A stretch of 64,000 bases of DNA from JAPPHA01 sp963662705 (GTDB lineage Bacteria; Pseudomonadota; Alphaproteobacteria; Rhodobacterales; Rhodobacteraceae): NCBI GenBank assembly GCA_963662705.2, contig OY759767.1:1612001-1676000 (forward strand), written 5' to 3'. Positions within the stretch are counted from its first letter, which is position 1. Each line of letters starts with the position of its first letter. Below are positions 46,297 to 56,027 of this stretch, piece after piece. The translations under genes and the position numbers were made by a program. The notes below the pieces were generated by a model that saw only the letters and a list, made by a program, of their open reading frames with translations, was not told where the DNA came from and did not search any database.

Positions 46297-47148
46297 TCAT
46301 CGCACGCTGCCGGCGAGCGCGCCGGACACGATGCGCCGCTGCATCGTCATGAAGACCACCACCACCGGCAGCGCAAACACCAGCGCCGCCGCCATCTGCA
46401 ACTCGTGCAGGGTGAAATACTCGCCGCGGAACGACGATATGCCGGTCGCGGCGGTCCATAGCTTTTCCGAGTTGATCAGCGTCTTGGCGAACAGGAAATC
46501 GTGCCAGGAGTTGACGAAGCCGTAGATGAAGATCGCCGCCATGCCCGGTGCCGCCAGCGGCATCGCCACGTACCAATAGGCCTGCAGCCGGGTGCAGCCG
46601 TCGATCCGGGCCGCGCCCTCCAGATCGGCCGGGATCGTGTCGAAAAAGCCCTTCGACATCCAGATCGCCAGCGGCGCCACCAGCGAGATGTGCCCGATCA
46701 CCATTCCCTGCATGCTGTCGAGCAGCCCAAGGTCGCGAAACAGGATGTAAAGCGGCACCACGATGGAGGTTTGCGGGATCATCTGCGTCGCCAGCACCAG
46801 CATCATCAGGATGCCGGTGCCGCGGAACCGGATCCGGCTGAGCACATAGCCGCAGGAGGTGCCGAACAGCAGCGACAGCAGCGAAGACAGGGTTGCCACG
46901 ACGATCGAATTCACCATCCAGCGCCCCATCGGGCGCTCGGTGAACAGGGTGACGTAATTGTCCAGCGTGACCCGCAACGGCCACAACCCGCCCAGCGTCC
47001 GGCTGAACCCGGTCGGGGTCAGCGAGATCACCACCATCCAGTAGATCGGGAACAGCACGATGGCGCCCAGACCGACGATCGCCGCCGCCTTGAGCGTCTG
47101 GCCGGCCACGCTTTCGGCGCGGCGGCGTCTGGCAAGCGCCGCGGACAT
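46297..47148 (-). CDS. Sugar ABC transporter permease (UgpE/MalG type)
   Basis: The 283-residue inner-membrane protein has six membrane helices and the EAA loop DLEGAARIDGCTRLQAYWYVAMPLAAPG. The start overlaps the stop of the upstream permease by one base (TGATG). It ends 14 bases before the ATPase gene. Confidence 0.9.
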   Translation of the reverse strand: MSAALARRRRAESVAGQTLKAAAIVGLGAIVLFPIYWMVVISLTPTGFSRTLGGLWPLRVTLDNYVTLFTERPMGRWMVNSIVVATLSSLLSLLFGTSCGYVLSRIRFRGTGILMMLVLATQMIPQTSIVVPLYILFRDLGLLDSMQGMVIGHISLVAPLAIWMSKGFFDTIPADLEGAARIDGCTRLQAYWYVAMPLAAPGMAAIFIYGFVNSWHDFLFAKTLINSEKLWTAATGISSFRGEYFTLHELQMAAALVFALPVVVVFMTMQRRIVSGALAGSVR

Positions 47149-48107
47149 CAGGCCGCCGGTCCCCGGCGCCGCTCGGTCCGGGTCATCAGGCGCATATAGG
47201 CGACCACCATCAGCAGCGAGATGAACAGCGCAAGCAGACCCAGCGTGGCGGCATAGGAAAAGTTCAGCTCGCGAAAGGCGGTGTTATAGGTCGCCACGGT
47301 CAGCGTTTCGGTCGCCCCGGCTGGACCGCCGCCGGTCAGGATGAAGATGATGGGAAACGACTTGAAGCCCATGATCATCAGCAGGATCACGATCACCGCG
47401 AGGATGTAGCGCAAATGCGGCAGGGTAATGAAGCGGAACTGCTGGAAGGCGCTGGCGCGGTCGATGCGCGCGGCCTCGTGGAGTTCCTCGGGCACGGCGT
47501 GCAGCCCGGCGAGAAAGAAGATGTAGGCAACGGCGAACTCGTTCCAAGCCTGCGCCACGATCAGCGCCGGCAGCGCCGTGGCGCCGTCGATCAGCCAGTT
47601 GCGCCCGGTCACGAAGGGCACCCAGTCCAGAAGGCGATTGATGACGCCGAAATTGCCCTCGTACATCACGCCCCAGACCAGCGCGGTGACCACCGCCGGC
47701 ATAGTCCAGGGCAGAAGGAAGGTGACGCGGGCGATTCCCCGGAACCGTACCAGCCGCCGCGTCAGCAGCGCCGCGGCCAGCGCCAGCGCCACCGACAGGA
47801 CCATCGTGCCGACCATGTAGATGCCCGAGCGCAGCACCGCCATCCAGGTGTCGCCGTCGCTGAACAGCCTCGCGTAGTTGTGCAGCCCGTAGGTCCCGGC
47901 CGCGGCGGGCTGGCGCAGCGTGATCGTGTCGAAGCTCAGCGCCACCGCCCGCAGGATCGGGATGCCGATCACCACCCCCAGCACCAGCAGCGACGGCAGC
48001 AGCATTAGCAGAACGAAGCCGCCGTCCTCGGTCGCCCAGCGGCCGAGGCGGCCCCGCATCGTGCGGGACCGCCCTGGGGATCGGTCGGGTGCCGGCGTCG
48101 GGCGCAA
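47148..48107 (-). CDS. Sugar ABC transporter permease (UgpA/MalF type)
   Basis: The 319-residue inner-membrane protein has six helices and the EAA loop ELHEAARIDRASAFQQFRFITLPHLR. A TTG at 48107 with a GGGAGG nine bases upstream is the likely start; ATG 48059 lacks a good ribosome-binding site. It starts 22 bases after the binding-protein gene. Confidence 0.85.
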   Translation of the reverse strand: MRPTPAPDRSPGRSRTMRGRLGRWATEDGGFVLLMLLPSLLVLGVVIGIPILRAVALSFDTITLRQPAAAGTYGLHNYARLFSDGDTWMAVLRSGIYMVGTMVLSVALALAAALLTRRLVRFRGIARVTFLLPWTMPAVVTALVWGVMYEGNFGVINRLLDWVPFVTGRNWLIDGATALPALIVAQAWNEFAVAYIFFLAGLHAVPEELHEAARIDRASAFQQFRFITLPHLRYILAVIVILLMIMGFKSFPIIFILTGGGPAGATETLTVATYNTAFRELNFSYAATLGLLALFISLLMVVAYMRLMTRTERRRGPAA

Positions 48108-48128
48108 CGCGGCGTCGCCTCCCGGCGC

Positions 48129-49379
48129 CTAATTGGCGCAGCAGTCTTCGAGTTCGGCCTGGGCCTGGGCGAGCGACTCCTCGGCCGGCACGTCGTTGCG
48201 GAGGGTGCGCAGCACCGCGTCCACGATGATTGGCCAGATCTGGTTGAACTTGTCCTCGTGTCCCGGAATCGCCACCGGATGCGCGTTGCCGGAACTGGCG
48301 ATGTAGGGCTCCAGGTAGGGCTGCGCCGCCAGCTGTTCGTCGGACAACGCATTGACGCCATAAGGGATGAGGGGGCTGTAGTTCGAGAACTCGCCCTGCA
48401 GTTCCGCGCTGGCCGCGGTCTTGAGAAATTCGAACGCCGCCTCGGGGTGGTCGGTGTTGGCGTCGATCGCCAGCGCCATGTTGTTGCCGCCGGTCCCCGG
48501 CCCGTCCCAGGGATGCTGGGCGGCCTTGTAGCAGTCGAAGTTCTCGGGGTTGTTTTCCCGGATGAACGGGAATTGCCACTGCCCGTCGATGCTCATCGCC
48601 GAGCCGCCGGTGGCGAACAGCGAGCGCTGGTCGGTCTCGGTCATGCCCTGCGGCACCAGTTCCTCGTCATAAAGCGTCTTCATGAAGTTCAGCGCGTCGA
48701 TCACCGCCCGCGAGTCGACCGTGAAGTTGCCCTCCTCGTCGGCGTAGGAACCGCCGTGCGCGATGGACCACATCAGCAGCATCTCGTAGGTCGGATCCTC
48801 GTTGGCATTGACCATGTTGGCGCCGTAGCGGGTGACCCGGCCGTCGTCGCCGCGCCGCACGAGCTGGCGGGCGTAGTCGAGAAACTCCTCGGGCGTGGTC
48901 GGCGGCCCTTCGAGCCCGGCCTCCTCGAAATAGCAGACGTTGTAGATCAGCTCGAGCGTGCGGCCGGTGATCGGCAGCGCGTAGATCTCGCCGCCCTCGC
49001 TGAGCGAATCGAAACCGCCCTCGACGATCCGGTCCTTCAGCCCGGCCTCCTCGATCATGTCGGTCAGCGGCAGCACGGCCTCGGCGGCCAGCATCTCGCC
49101 CAGGTTGTTGGGGTTCACGATCAGAACGTCGGCGCCCGCCCCGCTCACCGCCTGGATCAGAACCTGCGAGTAATATTCGCTCGCCGGCGTGTTGCGCGGC
49201 GCGACGGTGTGGCCGCTTTGTTCGTTGTAGGTGTCGACCAGCAGGTGCCACCACTCGCCCATGCCGGGGGCGTCGTAGTCGATGACGAGGAAGCTGATTT
49301 CCTCCTGCGACTGCGCGGCGAACGGAAGCGCGATCAGCATCGAGCCGGCCAGCAGCGCCATCTTGGTTTTGTTGAACAT
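48129..49379 (-). CDS. Sugar ABC transporter periplasmic binding protein (intact copy)
   Basis: The 416-residue protein has a Sec signal (MFNKTKMALLAGSMLIALPFAAQSQ) and a family-1 extracellular solute-binding fold (ALPITGRTLELIYNVCYFEE, SAMSIDGQWQFPFI). It ends DCCAN. AGGAGAG precedes ATG 49379. It heads the operon with both permeases and the ATPase. The 5' 1.2 kb and the leader are duplicated at 40973-42567. Upstream, an ISAs1 remnant abuts at 49508, so the native promoter region may have been partly replaced. Confidence 0.92.
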   Translation of the reverse strand: MFNKTKMALLAGSMLIALPFAAQSQEEISFLVIDYDAPGMGEWWHLLVDTYNEQSGHTVAPRNTPASEYYSQVLIQAVSGAGADVLIVNPNNLGEMLAAEAVLPLTDMIEEAGLKDRIVEGGFDSLSEGGEIYALPITGRTLELIYNVCYFEEAGLEGPPTTPEEFLDYARQLVRRGDDGRVTRYGANMVNANEDPTYEMLLMWSIAHGGSYADEEGNFTVDSRAVIDALNFMKTLYDEELVPQGMTETDQRSLFATGGSAMSIDGQWQFPFIRENNPENFDCYKAAQHPWDGPGTGGNNMALAIDANTDHPEAAFEFLKTAASAELQGEFSNYSPLIPYGVNALSDEQLAAQPYLEPYIASSGNAHPVAIPGHEDKFNQIWPIIVDAVLRTLRNDVPAEESLAQAQAELEDCCAN

Positions 49380-49507
49380 CGGGTCTCTCCTGTTTAGACA
49401 CGGGTCTTTCGCCGCCGCCCGCCCCGCCGACGGTCCGGGTCGGTCGCCGGTCCGGGCGGAGGCTCCTGTTAGTACGCGCATCGACTATGAATTGGTACCC
49501 GCATCGG
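48207..49507 (-). repeat. Duplicated segment, copy 2 (1,301 bp)
   Basis: Direct repeat of 40973-42165 plus 42452-42567. It spans all but the last 26 or so codons of the binding-protein gene and 128 bases upstream. At 49507 the match ends exactly where the ISAs1 remnant begins. Confidence 0.85.
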
Positions 49508-50190
49508 TGTCAATAGTACGGCTGATTTTTGTTGGCGGTTTCTTGCGCGTTCGCTTGGCCGTTCGATTGCTGGCATTGGGTTTTCTGGCAGGTGGTTTTG
49601 GCGCCGCCGGGTGGTTTGCGGCGATATTTTGCCCCTGGCGGTCGATTCCGGCCGCGCCCGATCGGCCTGCCTGGCGTTGCCGGGCAGGATGTGTGGCCGT
49701 GATGTGGTGGTGACCCCTTGCGGGTCTATGCGGCGGACATTGTGCGTGGCCGCGTGTTCTGGCTGAGCCGGAGATCGTCAAGCACGAGGCGCGGGTTCCG
49801 GTTCAACTTTTCGATGGTCGGCCTGACCGGCTTGTTGCGTCCGAGGATGAGGCCGATGGCCAGTCTTCGGAGGCAACTGAGGTTCTCCGGGCCATGGCCG
49901 CTCCGGACCCGGCACTTGTCTTCGTTCCATGTTGCGGCGTCGTCGAGGTGCCAATGCACGCGATTATCGCAGGACCAGTGGCCGCGATTGAAGCCCAGGA
50001 CCGCCTCGGCATCGGCGCTCTGTGGCGTGTGGCTGGTGATGCCGTAGACCAACTCGACGCTGGGTTCGCCGATGCGTGCCGGCTTTCCATTGCGCCCACA
50101 GCGGTAGGACCGTGTGGTTCGCTTGATCAGGGATGTTGTTTCATATTGCACCTCATGGAGTGTATTGGATCTCGTAGTCAACGCGATCGG
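49508..50190 (-). mobile_element. ISAs1-family remnant, copy 2 (3' part of transposase)
   Basis: The minus-strand frame from about 50181 to 49726 encodes the C-terminal half of an ISAs1-type DDE transposase: VYGITSHTPQSADAEAVLGF, NRGHWSCDNRVHWHLDD, EDKCRVRSGHGPENLSCLRR and LAIGLIL. The N-terminal half with the first catalytic Asp is missing. The 3' end begins about 49508, inside the second unit of a direct repeat. The inner limit is approximate. Confidence 0.8.
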
Positions 50191-50255
50191 TGGTGGTGGT
50201 CGCCGGGTTCTCTACCCGGAGGCCCGGCCTTGCCGCTGTCGTCGGGCAGAACCCG

Positions 50256-52266
50256 TTAGACGGTGTCCCTCCGGTTCAGCCGTCGGCTTTCCAACTGACC
50301 TTCGTCGCGCATGCGCATGATGATCCATTTCGACACTCCGCGGTCACGGGCCATTTCCCGGGCCGACCGGAAGCCGAGCTTGCGGAGCCTTTCGCGACGG
50401 CCTTCCAGCTTGTACCGAAAGATGACATTACGCACGGCGTCTGTGTCAAACGGTATTCCGGTCCCCGTGACAATTCCTTGTTTGTTGAGGATGTCGGGAA
50501 TGTTTGTTGAGGATGTCGGGAATGTCGCTGGCACAGTTGTCGTCAAGCAACCGGTTGATTTCCCTGACCACCGGTTCCGGCGTCATGATCTGCTGCCACA
50601 TGGGGCGGGGGACCGGGATCCGGCGGGACTCGCATGCGCCTCCCCGGAACCGGATGTTGACGGCGATTTCGTCATCCTCCCGGATCAGGGTCACGTCTTC
50701 GATGACAAACCGAAGCATCCGCTTTCGCTCCCGCCAGGATACGTGCGGATTGTTCCAGAGTGCCTCGAATTCCGCAGGGACGGATTCGGCGAGATCCAGA
50801 ATGGCTGTGTCGGACCGATGTTGCCGGGCTGCGTCATCCTCCCGGAGCCCGCGCTCTGTCGTGCGCAGGGACCGCAATTTCTCGTTCCAGTCGTCTTCAA
50901 GGGCCTCGAGGACATAGCTCTTGCCGGGGCTCGCGTCCATGAACCGGCGCCGCGCCCGATTGGCTTCCTCGCGCAGGCGCTTGAGTTGAGCTTCACGCAA
51001 GTTGCGGGTTTCCTCGGCGCGTGCCAGCAACTCCGCCTGCACCTGGCCGGCAACCCTGATGGCCTGCGGCGACACCGTTTCCACCAGAAGTTCGCCGATT
51101 GCGGCGTCAACGGCAGGACCGTTGACCGTCCGGCAGATAACCGGGCCGGGCCGATTGACGGATCGGACGCAGGTGTAGGTGCCGGAAAACGAAACCGTGT
51201 CGTGCGCCTTGCCGTGCGGTCCGTATCGGACCTGCATACGCCGCCCGCACCGGCCGCAGACGGCGATCCCCTGGAGAAGAGCGGGCCCTTCTCTCGGCGG
51301 CGCGGGTTCACCCTACTCCCGCGCCTGCGACGTGTTGTGCTTCGCGAGTGTGGAGGCGTTCTTCTCGAACTGCTCGACGGTGATGTATCCCGGGTGCGCA
51401 CCCGGAATGCATGCGGTCCATTCGTCGCGCTCCCGCGCCACGATGGCGTCTCGACCCCGGCTGTTTCGCCGTGTCGTGGTGCGGCCATAGAAATAGGTTC
51501 CGGCATAGCGCGGGTTTTTCAGGACACGCAGAACCCGCCAGGGGGAGAGGGGCTGCCAGACGATCTTGCCCCTGGAAGGGCCGCTGTTCGGACGCGTGGG
51601 GAAGCTCAGGCTCTCGTCGGCGAATTGGCGTGCCACCGCATAGGCGCTCCCGGTCCTCTCGTAGATGCTGAACAGCAGACTGATGGCATCGCGCACCTGG
51701 GGGTCGGGATCGACAGTGACCCGCCCCACCGGATCGTAGACGAAACCGACGGGAAGCTGGGTCCTGAGCTCACCTCTCCTGGCCTTGCTGGTCCGCCCTC
51801 CCTGCATCCGCAGATTGATGTAATGGAGTTCGGCATTGGCCATGACGGCCTTCAGCCCGATCAAGAGCTGGTCGTTGAAGTCGCGGAGATCGTAGATGCC
51901 GTCCTCGTCCATGACCAGCGTGTCGGTTGCCGCACAGATGTGCAGCAGCCGTGCCCAGTCGACGTTGTTCCTGGACAGGCGCGAGACCTCCAGGGCCAGG
52001 ACAATGCCGACCTTGCCCATTCCGACCTCCGCAACCATCTCGCGGAAACCGCGCCGTTCCACATCGGATTTTCCGGACTCGGCCTGGTCGCAGTCGACGG
52101 TCCTGATCTGCTCACGGTGCCAGCCCAGTTCGGCGGCCTTGTCCCGCAGGCCGTACTGGCGGCGGGCGCTTTCCTTGTTCTCCATCACCTGCCGCGGCGA
52201 GGACTGGTGTATGTATAACCAGGCATCGCGCGCCAGATGGCAGGCTCTGATCTTGCTGCTCTGCAT
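50256..52266 (-). pseudogene. Large serine recombinase, broken by an amber codon and a 22-bp duplication
   Basis: From ATG 52266 (AGGAAG upstream) the frame encodes a resolvase domain with the presumed catalytic serine in YIHQSSPRQV, then SGKSDVERRGFREMVAE and LALEVSRLSRNNVDW. A recombinase domain follows (PVGFVYDPVGRVTVDPD, NPRYAGTYFYGRT). A TAG at 51313-51315 interrupts before the zinc-ribbon (VCGRCGRRMQVRYG) and coiled coil. The frame then continues to a 22-bp tandem duplication at 50481-50524 that shifts it. With one unit removed, the native tail (DIPDILNKQGIVTGTG to a stop at 50256) is restored. Resolvase and recombinase domains without the zinc ribbon are unlikely to integrate DNA. Confidence 0.9.
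50481..50524. repeat. 22-bp perfect tandem duplication inside the recombinase gene
   Basis: The units 50481-50502 and 50503-50524 are identical. Because 22 is not a multiple of three, the duplication breaks the reading frame at codons for DIPDILNK. Confidence 0.95.
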
Positions 52267-52280
52267 CGGGGCTCTTCCTT

Positions 52281-52535
52281 TCACGTGTGGGCACCGCTGG
52301 CCATTTCGGCCAGCAGCATCGCAAGGGTTCCGGGGTGCAGGTTCGCACGGCCATTGCCCCGGCGTGGCGGCGGGTCCGAAGACGGGGCCTCGAAGGCGTC
52401 CTGACAGCGGCGCAGCCAGCCAGCCATCCCGAACCCGGTGAGAACCGCAAGTCCACCGCCCAGGCCGCCAGCGCGAAGCCGCTCGTAGGCGGTGGCCGCC
52501 GCCCGGTTCCGATCGGGGGTGCCGTGTCCGTTCAT
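52281..52535 (-). CDS. Small protein upstream of the recombinase (84 aa)
   Basis: The 84-residue protein (MNGHGTPDRNRAAATAYERL ... LAMLLAEMASGAHT) has a Gly-rich central segment (RAGGLGGGLAVLTGFGMAGW) and an amphipathic C-terminal helix. Its ATG overlaps the stop of the 50-aa HTH-like gene (ATGA at 52532-52535), and it ends 15 bases before the recombinase start. The coupling suggests one transcription unit. I do not recognise the family. Confidence 0.5.
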   Translation of the reverse strand: MNGHGTPDRNRAAATAYERLRAGGLGGGLAVLTGFGMAGWLRRCQDAFEAPSSDPPPRRGNGRANLHPGTLAMLLAEMASGAHT

Positions 52536-52684
52536 CGTTTTTTTTTCGCCAGCGCCCGGCGCACCGTGCGCGCATGGACGTCAACGCCAAAATCCCGCGC
52601 CGCCATCTCGGCGAGGTCCTGCATGCCGAGACCCGGGTCTTTCGCCAGCGCCCGGCGCAGCGCGGCCACGATCTCCAGCGTCAT
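52532..52684 (-). CDS. Small HTH-like protein upstream of the recombinase (50 aa)
   Basis: ATG 52684 opens a 50-codon frame, MTLEIVAALRRALAKDPGLG ... FGVDVHARTVRRALAKKKR. The pattern of two helices, a short turn and a basic recognition-like helix resembles a helix-turn-helix or a DNA-binding arm. The stop overlaps the next start (ATGA). The upstream in-frame codons lack a better start. A 16-bp direct repeat encodes RRALAK twice. It could regulate the recombinase or act as a directionality factor; neither is shown. Confidence 0.5.
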   Translation of the reverse strand: MTLEIVAALRRALAKDPGLGMQDLAEMAARDFGVDVHARTVRRALAKKKR

Positions 52685-53019
52685 CTGCAGATGGTCGTTC
52701 CGGTCCCGGACACATTCGCGGTGCCGCGCGCCTGACGTCCGACCCGGCCGCCGTCAGGGTGCAGTCACCCGCGCCAGCACCTTGAAGGTCTCCGCGCCGA
52801 AACCAGGCCAGCGCCCGACAGATCCCTCAAGCCACAGGCGAAAATGCCCCCGATGAACCGCCTCAAAGGGAGGAAAACGCGTGCCACCCACCACCGAAAG
52901 ATCCGAAAACTCCAGACAACACCCCAAGCCAGGGAACCGCGCAGGCCACAATCACGCTCTTCGAATGGCCCAAATCAACCTCAAAAGCGCGGTTTAACGC
53001 CAAATTTGCGCGCTTTTAA
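52685..53019. other. Gene-poor stretch beyond the recombinase module
   Basis: A minus-strand 65-codon frame at 52754-52951 (ending FRLWLEGSVGRWPGFGAETF ... VTAP) is the only candidate and is not recognised. The far end, near 52980-53020, is a short AT-rich tract and may mark the edge of the inserted module. Confidence 0.3.
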
Positions 53020-53307
53020 AAAAACCGCCGACAGGGCGGCTGCCGCAGCGATTTCGAGGACGTTTGCCGACAGGCTCGGGCGGAAAATGCCGCGGTGTTG
53101 GACGTTCAGCCGGGAATCATCGAGACCGGCATGACCGCGCCTTCCATTGTCAGCTATGTCCGGCGCATGAAAGACGGGCTGACGCTGTTTCCGCGGGTCG
53201 AAATTCGGAGGAAGTCGGTCAGATCATAAGCACCCCTGCAACCGGTCAGTTGCCGAACATGACCGGACAGGTGACTTCGGCCGACGGCGGCCTCATGGTT
53301 CAGAAGT
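53020..53307 (+). pseudogene. Short-chain dehydrogenase/reductase, 3' remnant
   Basis: Pieces of the SDR C-terminus are readable in two frames: VLDVQPGIIETGMTAPSIVS and RRMKDGLTLFPRV, then NSEEVGQIISTPATGQLPNM and TGQVTSADGGLMVQKF. The cofactor-binding N-terminus and YxxxK site are missing, and a frameshift near 53205 splits the rest. It precedes other decayed sugar-acid genes on the same strand, so it was probably part of that operon. Confidence 0.75.
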
Positions 53308-53346
53308 TCTGCTACGGATGGATCACGGTTTGCTCATGGTGCACCC

Positions 53347-54498
53347 ATGAAAACCAGGCTTCCCGACAGTTCGGGCCGCATGCATGACTACGTCCTGACG
53401 GGAACGCCCCTTGAGCCGGTCCTTTTGCCATCCGGTTCGTCAGAACCGTTTTCGCCGCTGACCATGTTGTCGCCGATCCGTTTTCGGACAGGGAAACGTC
53501 GGGGCCGCCCGTCACCGACTGGGAGACCCCGCCCGCATTCAGGCGGCATCTTGCGAACCTGGGACTCGGAAACGCGGAGGCCATGGACGCTGCCCTAAGG
53601 GACATGGGCCTGGATTGGGACGCTGCATTCGAGCTCATCGGCCGGACACGGAAAGAGTTTCTGGATGCACTGGTGTTCAACGGGCCCGGGACAGGCCATC
53701 TGGGCGTCGGTGTGGCCCGAACGCTCGATGACATCATGCGCGCTTAGATGCTTCAGATCGAGGCCATCCAGAGGATTGCCGGCCGGTTCATCCTGATGGC
53801 CAACCGCGAAATCTGCAGAATTGCCGGCGGACCGGAAGATTGCGAACATGTTCATGATCGTATCCTTCCCGCCTGTGACCGGCCAGTGATCCTTTATTGG
53901 CTGGGTGAAATGTTCGATCCCCAGTTGAGGGGATACTGGGGTTCAGAGAACTTTGAAGAATCGTTGGAATGCGCGTTGGGGAGCATCAACAGGAACAGAA
54001 CGTGGGTTGACGGGATCAAGATTTCCCTTCTCGACAAAGAACAGGGAAACCGTCATGCGGCGAAGGCTACCTTCGTCCGTCCGGATGTACACGGACGACG
54101 ACTTCAACTACCCTGAGTTGATCGCGGGCGACGATCGCCGGTATTCCCACGCACTCCTCGGCGCATTCGATCCGCTTGCGCCCGCCGCGGCGCTGGCGGT
54201 AAGCGTGCTGGCATCCGGAAACCTCGACAGGTTCCACCGGATTCTCGATCCGACGGTTCCCCTGTCCCGATTGATCTTTCGAACGCCGACCAGGTACTAC
54301 AAGACCGGGGTTGTCTTCCTCGCCTGGCTGAACGGATTCCAGGACCATTTCATCATGCTTGGAGGCGGGCAGTCAATGCGCCCCCTGCCTTATTTTTCCG
54401 GCATTTTCAGGCTCGCCGATACATGCGGGCTCTTGAGGGACCCGGAACTGGCAACAAGCAGAATGGACAAGCTGCTCGCAATTTTCGGCTGCCTCTAA
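53347..54498 (+). pseudogene. DUF993 (dihydrodipicolinate-synthase-like) protein with frameshifts and an amber codon
   Basis: DUF993 blocks occur in order: GTPLEPVLLPSGSSEPF in the opening frame, then, shifted, FAADHVVADPFSDRE, NLGLGNAEAMDAALRDMGLD and LGVGVARTLDDIMRA. A TAG at 53746-53748 stands where the next residue should be, after which the frame goes on as MLQIEAIQRIAGRFILMANR, PVILYWLGEMFDPQLRGYWG and DGIKISLLD. A further shift near 54045 leads to RRRLPSSVRMYTDDDFNYPE and the natural end. The family is a TIM-barrel lyase of unknown substrate usually encoded with sugar-phosphate isomerases. At least three lesions kill it. Confidence 0.85.
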
Positions 54499-54516
54499 TT
54501 CGGGATTTTTCGCACG

Positions 54517-55342
54517 ACATATCTGCTCTCGCCCCGAATACGGCGACGCGCGGACACATTCTTGACGGCCTGGTGCGGGATGGCCGCCCGAATGGATCAT
54601 CGACGCCTGCGCGAGGCGGGGCTTTCGCGGGATCGTCTTCTGGAGTCGGGGAATCGGCTCATGATCACGCGAAATCGGCGAACGTGCGCGTGCCGCCGGA
54701 ATGGCCGTGGCGGACCTGTGCCGCACACCGTTCCTGGTCGGGCCCGGTGCCGGGTCCGACGATGAAGTCAGGGCGTCGATCGACATGGCGGCGGGTCTTG
54801 AAGCCAGGGTCCTGACCGGTGTCACGGGCTGCACCGAGCCCGGATCGAAGGGTTTGAGGGACAGCCGGATGCGGCTCGCGGAAAAGGTCGCGACGGCAGC
54901 CGAGAACGCCGGGACAATGGATGTCCACCTGGCGCTGGAACCGTTGAACCCGATGTTCGGCGGCAATCGCACTGTCCTGTTGACATGTCTCGATGCAATT
55001 CATGTCTGCGAGGCTGTCAATGCACCCAATCCCGGTATTGCGGTCGACGTTTGTTGTGTCTGGTGGGACGGCTTGCTGGACATTTCGCTCGCCCGCGCCG
55101 GACGTGAACGGATCCTCGGATTTCACATGTGCGACTGGCTTGCGAACACGCGGCACATGTTGCTTGATCGGGGCATGATGGGAGACGGCGTCGCCGACTT
55201 TAAGGCATTGCGCAAGAGCGTGGAAGACGCCGGATACAGCGGCTACTACGAGGTCGACATCTTTTCTGCGAACGACTGGTGGCACCGCGACCACGACGAA
55301 GTGCTGGATGTCGTCGTCAGGCGTTTCCGGACGGTCTGCTGA
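54517..55342 (+). pseudogene. Sugar phosphate isomerase/epimerase with N-terminal stops
   Basis: The C-terminal two thirds are intact from about 54701 (AVADLCRTPFLVGPGAGS, NPMFGGNRTVLLTCLDA, YSGYYEVDIFSANDWWHRD), a xylose-isomerase-like TIM barrel with metal-site Glu and His residues. Upstream, the same frame reads WPPEWIIDACARRGFRGIVF, then TGA at about 54661, and another TGA sits before it. The true N-terminus (LAPNTATR) lies in a different frame. ATG 54701 could start a shortened protein, but the barrel would lack its first strands. It is the usual partner of DUF993 genes. Confidence 0.8.
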
Positions 55343-55610
55343 AACCGGCCGCGGATGTCTTCCCCGAGTGTCCGGAATAGCCGCCTTGTCGCCGTGTCCC
55401 CATGTCCGGTTCCCGGCTGGCCGCAGTGAAGCAGGTATTTGCGGAGGGACCCGGCACATGATCAAGGGTAGGTGCGGAAAGCAATGGTGCCGGTCTGTCT
55501 TGACGAGACGCGAAGCAGTGTGATTCCCGAATGATCTCCTGTATTCGGGGTACACCGGCAATTCGGGAAGACCAGGTCAACTGACCACGATAAAGGGGAA
55601 TACGGCGACC
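55343..55610. other. Gap between the decayed operon and the RidA gene, nothing recognised
   Basis: No gene or repeat is supported in these 270 bases, which should contain the promoter of the next operon. Confidence 0.3.
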
Positions 55611-56027
55611 ATGACCGTTCACGAACGACTACGTCCATTCAATACGCGGGATACCTATCCCGAACAACGCCTCGACAACGATCTTTGCCAGGCAGTCAAG
55701 GCGCGCGGGACGATCGTCTTTGTCAGGGGACAGGTCTCGCAGGACCTGGAAACAAGGGAATCGCTTCACTCGGGTGATCCGGGGCGGCAAGCCGGAATGG
55801 CAATGAGCAACATCAGGTTGCTGCTCGAAGAAGCCGGCGGATCAATGGAACATCTATGCCGGGTCGTCATTTACCTGACGGACATCCGCCACAGGGAAGC
55901 AGTCTACCAGGAAATCGGCAAATGGCTGAAAGGAATTCATCCCTGTTCTACCGGAATTGTCGTTTCCGCGCTCGCGCGACCCGAATGGCTGGTCGAGGTC
56001 GAGGCGACAGCGGTCATTCCGGACTGA
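55611..56027 (+). CDS. RidA/YjgF-family protein
   Basis: The 138-residue protein has the chorismate-mutase-like RidA fold, with VFVRGQVSQDLETRES, the conserved QAGMAMSNIRLLLEEAGGSM helix, VVIYLTDIRHREAVYQEI and VEVEATAVIPD. RidA proteins hydrolyse reactive 2-aminoacrylate and other imines from PLP enzymes. It is the first intact gene after the decay zone, upstream of the DUF1028 and thymidine phosphorylase genes on the same strand. ATG 55611 follows GGGGAA. Confidence 0.9.
   Translation: MTVHERLRPFNTRDTYPEQRLDNDLCQAVKARGTIVFVRGQVSQDLETRESLHSGDPGRQAGMAMSNIRLLLEEAGGSMEHLCRVVIYLTDIRHREAVYQEIGKWLKGIHPCSTGIVVSALARPEWLVEVEATAVIPD

Noticed and set aside
49485..49781. A lysine- and proline-rich minus-strand frame at the end of the IS remnant
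   Set aside because: It lies past the transposase stop in another frame and has no support as a gene.
50311..52218. A 635-codon open frame on the plus strand
   Set aside because: It is the complement of the serine recombinase, with no domain of its own. Long antisense frames are common in GC-rich DNA.
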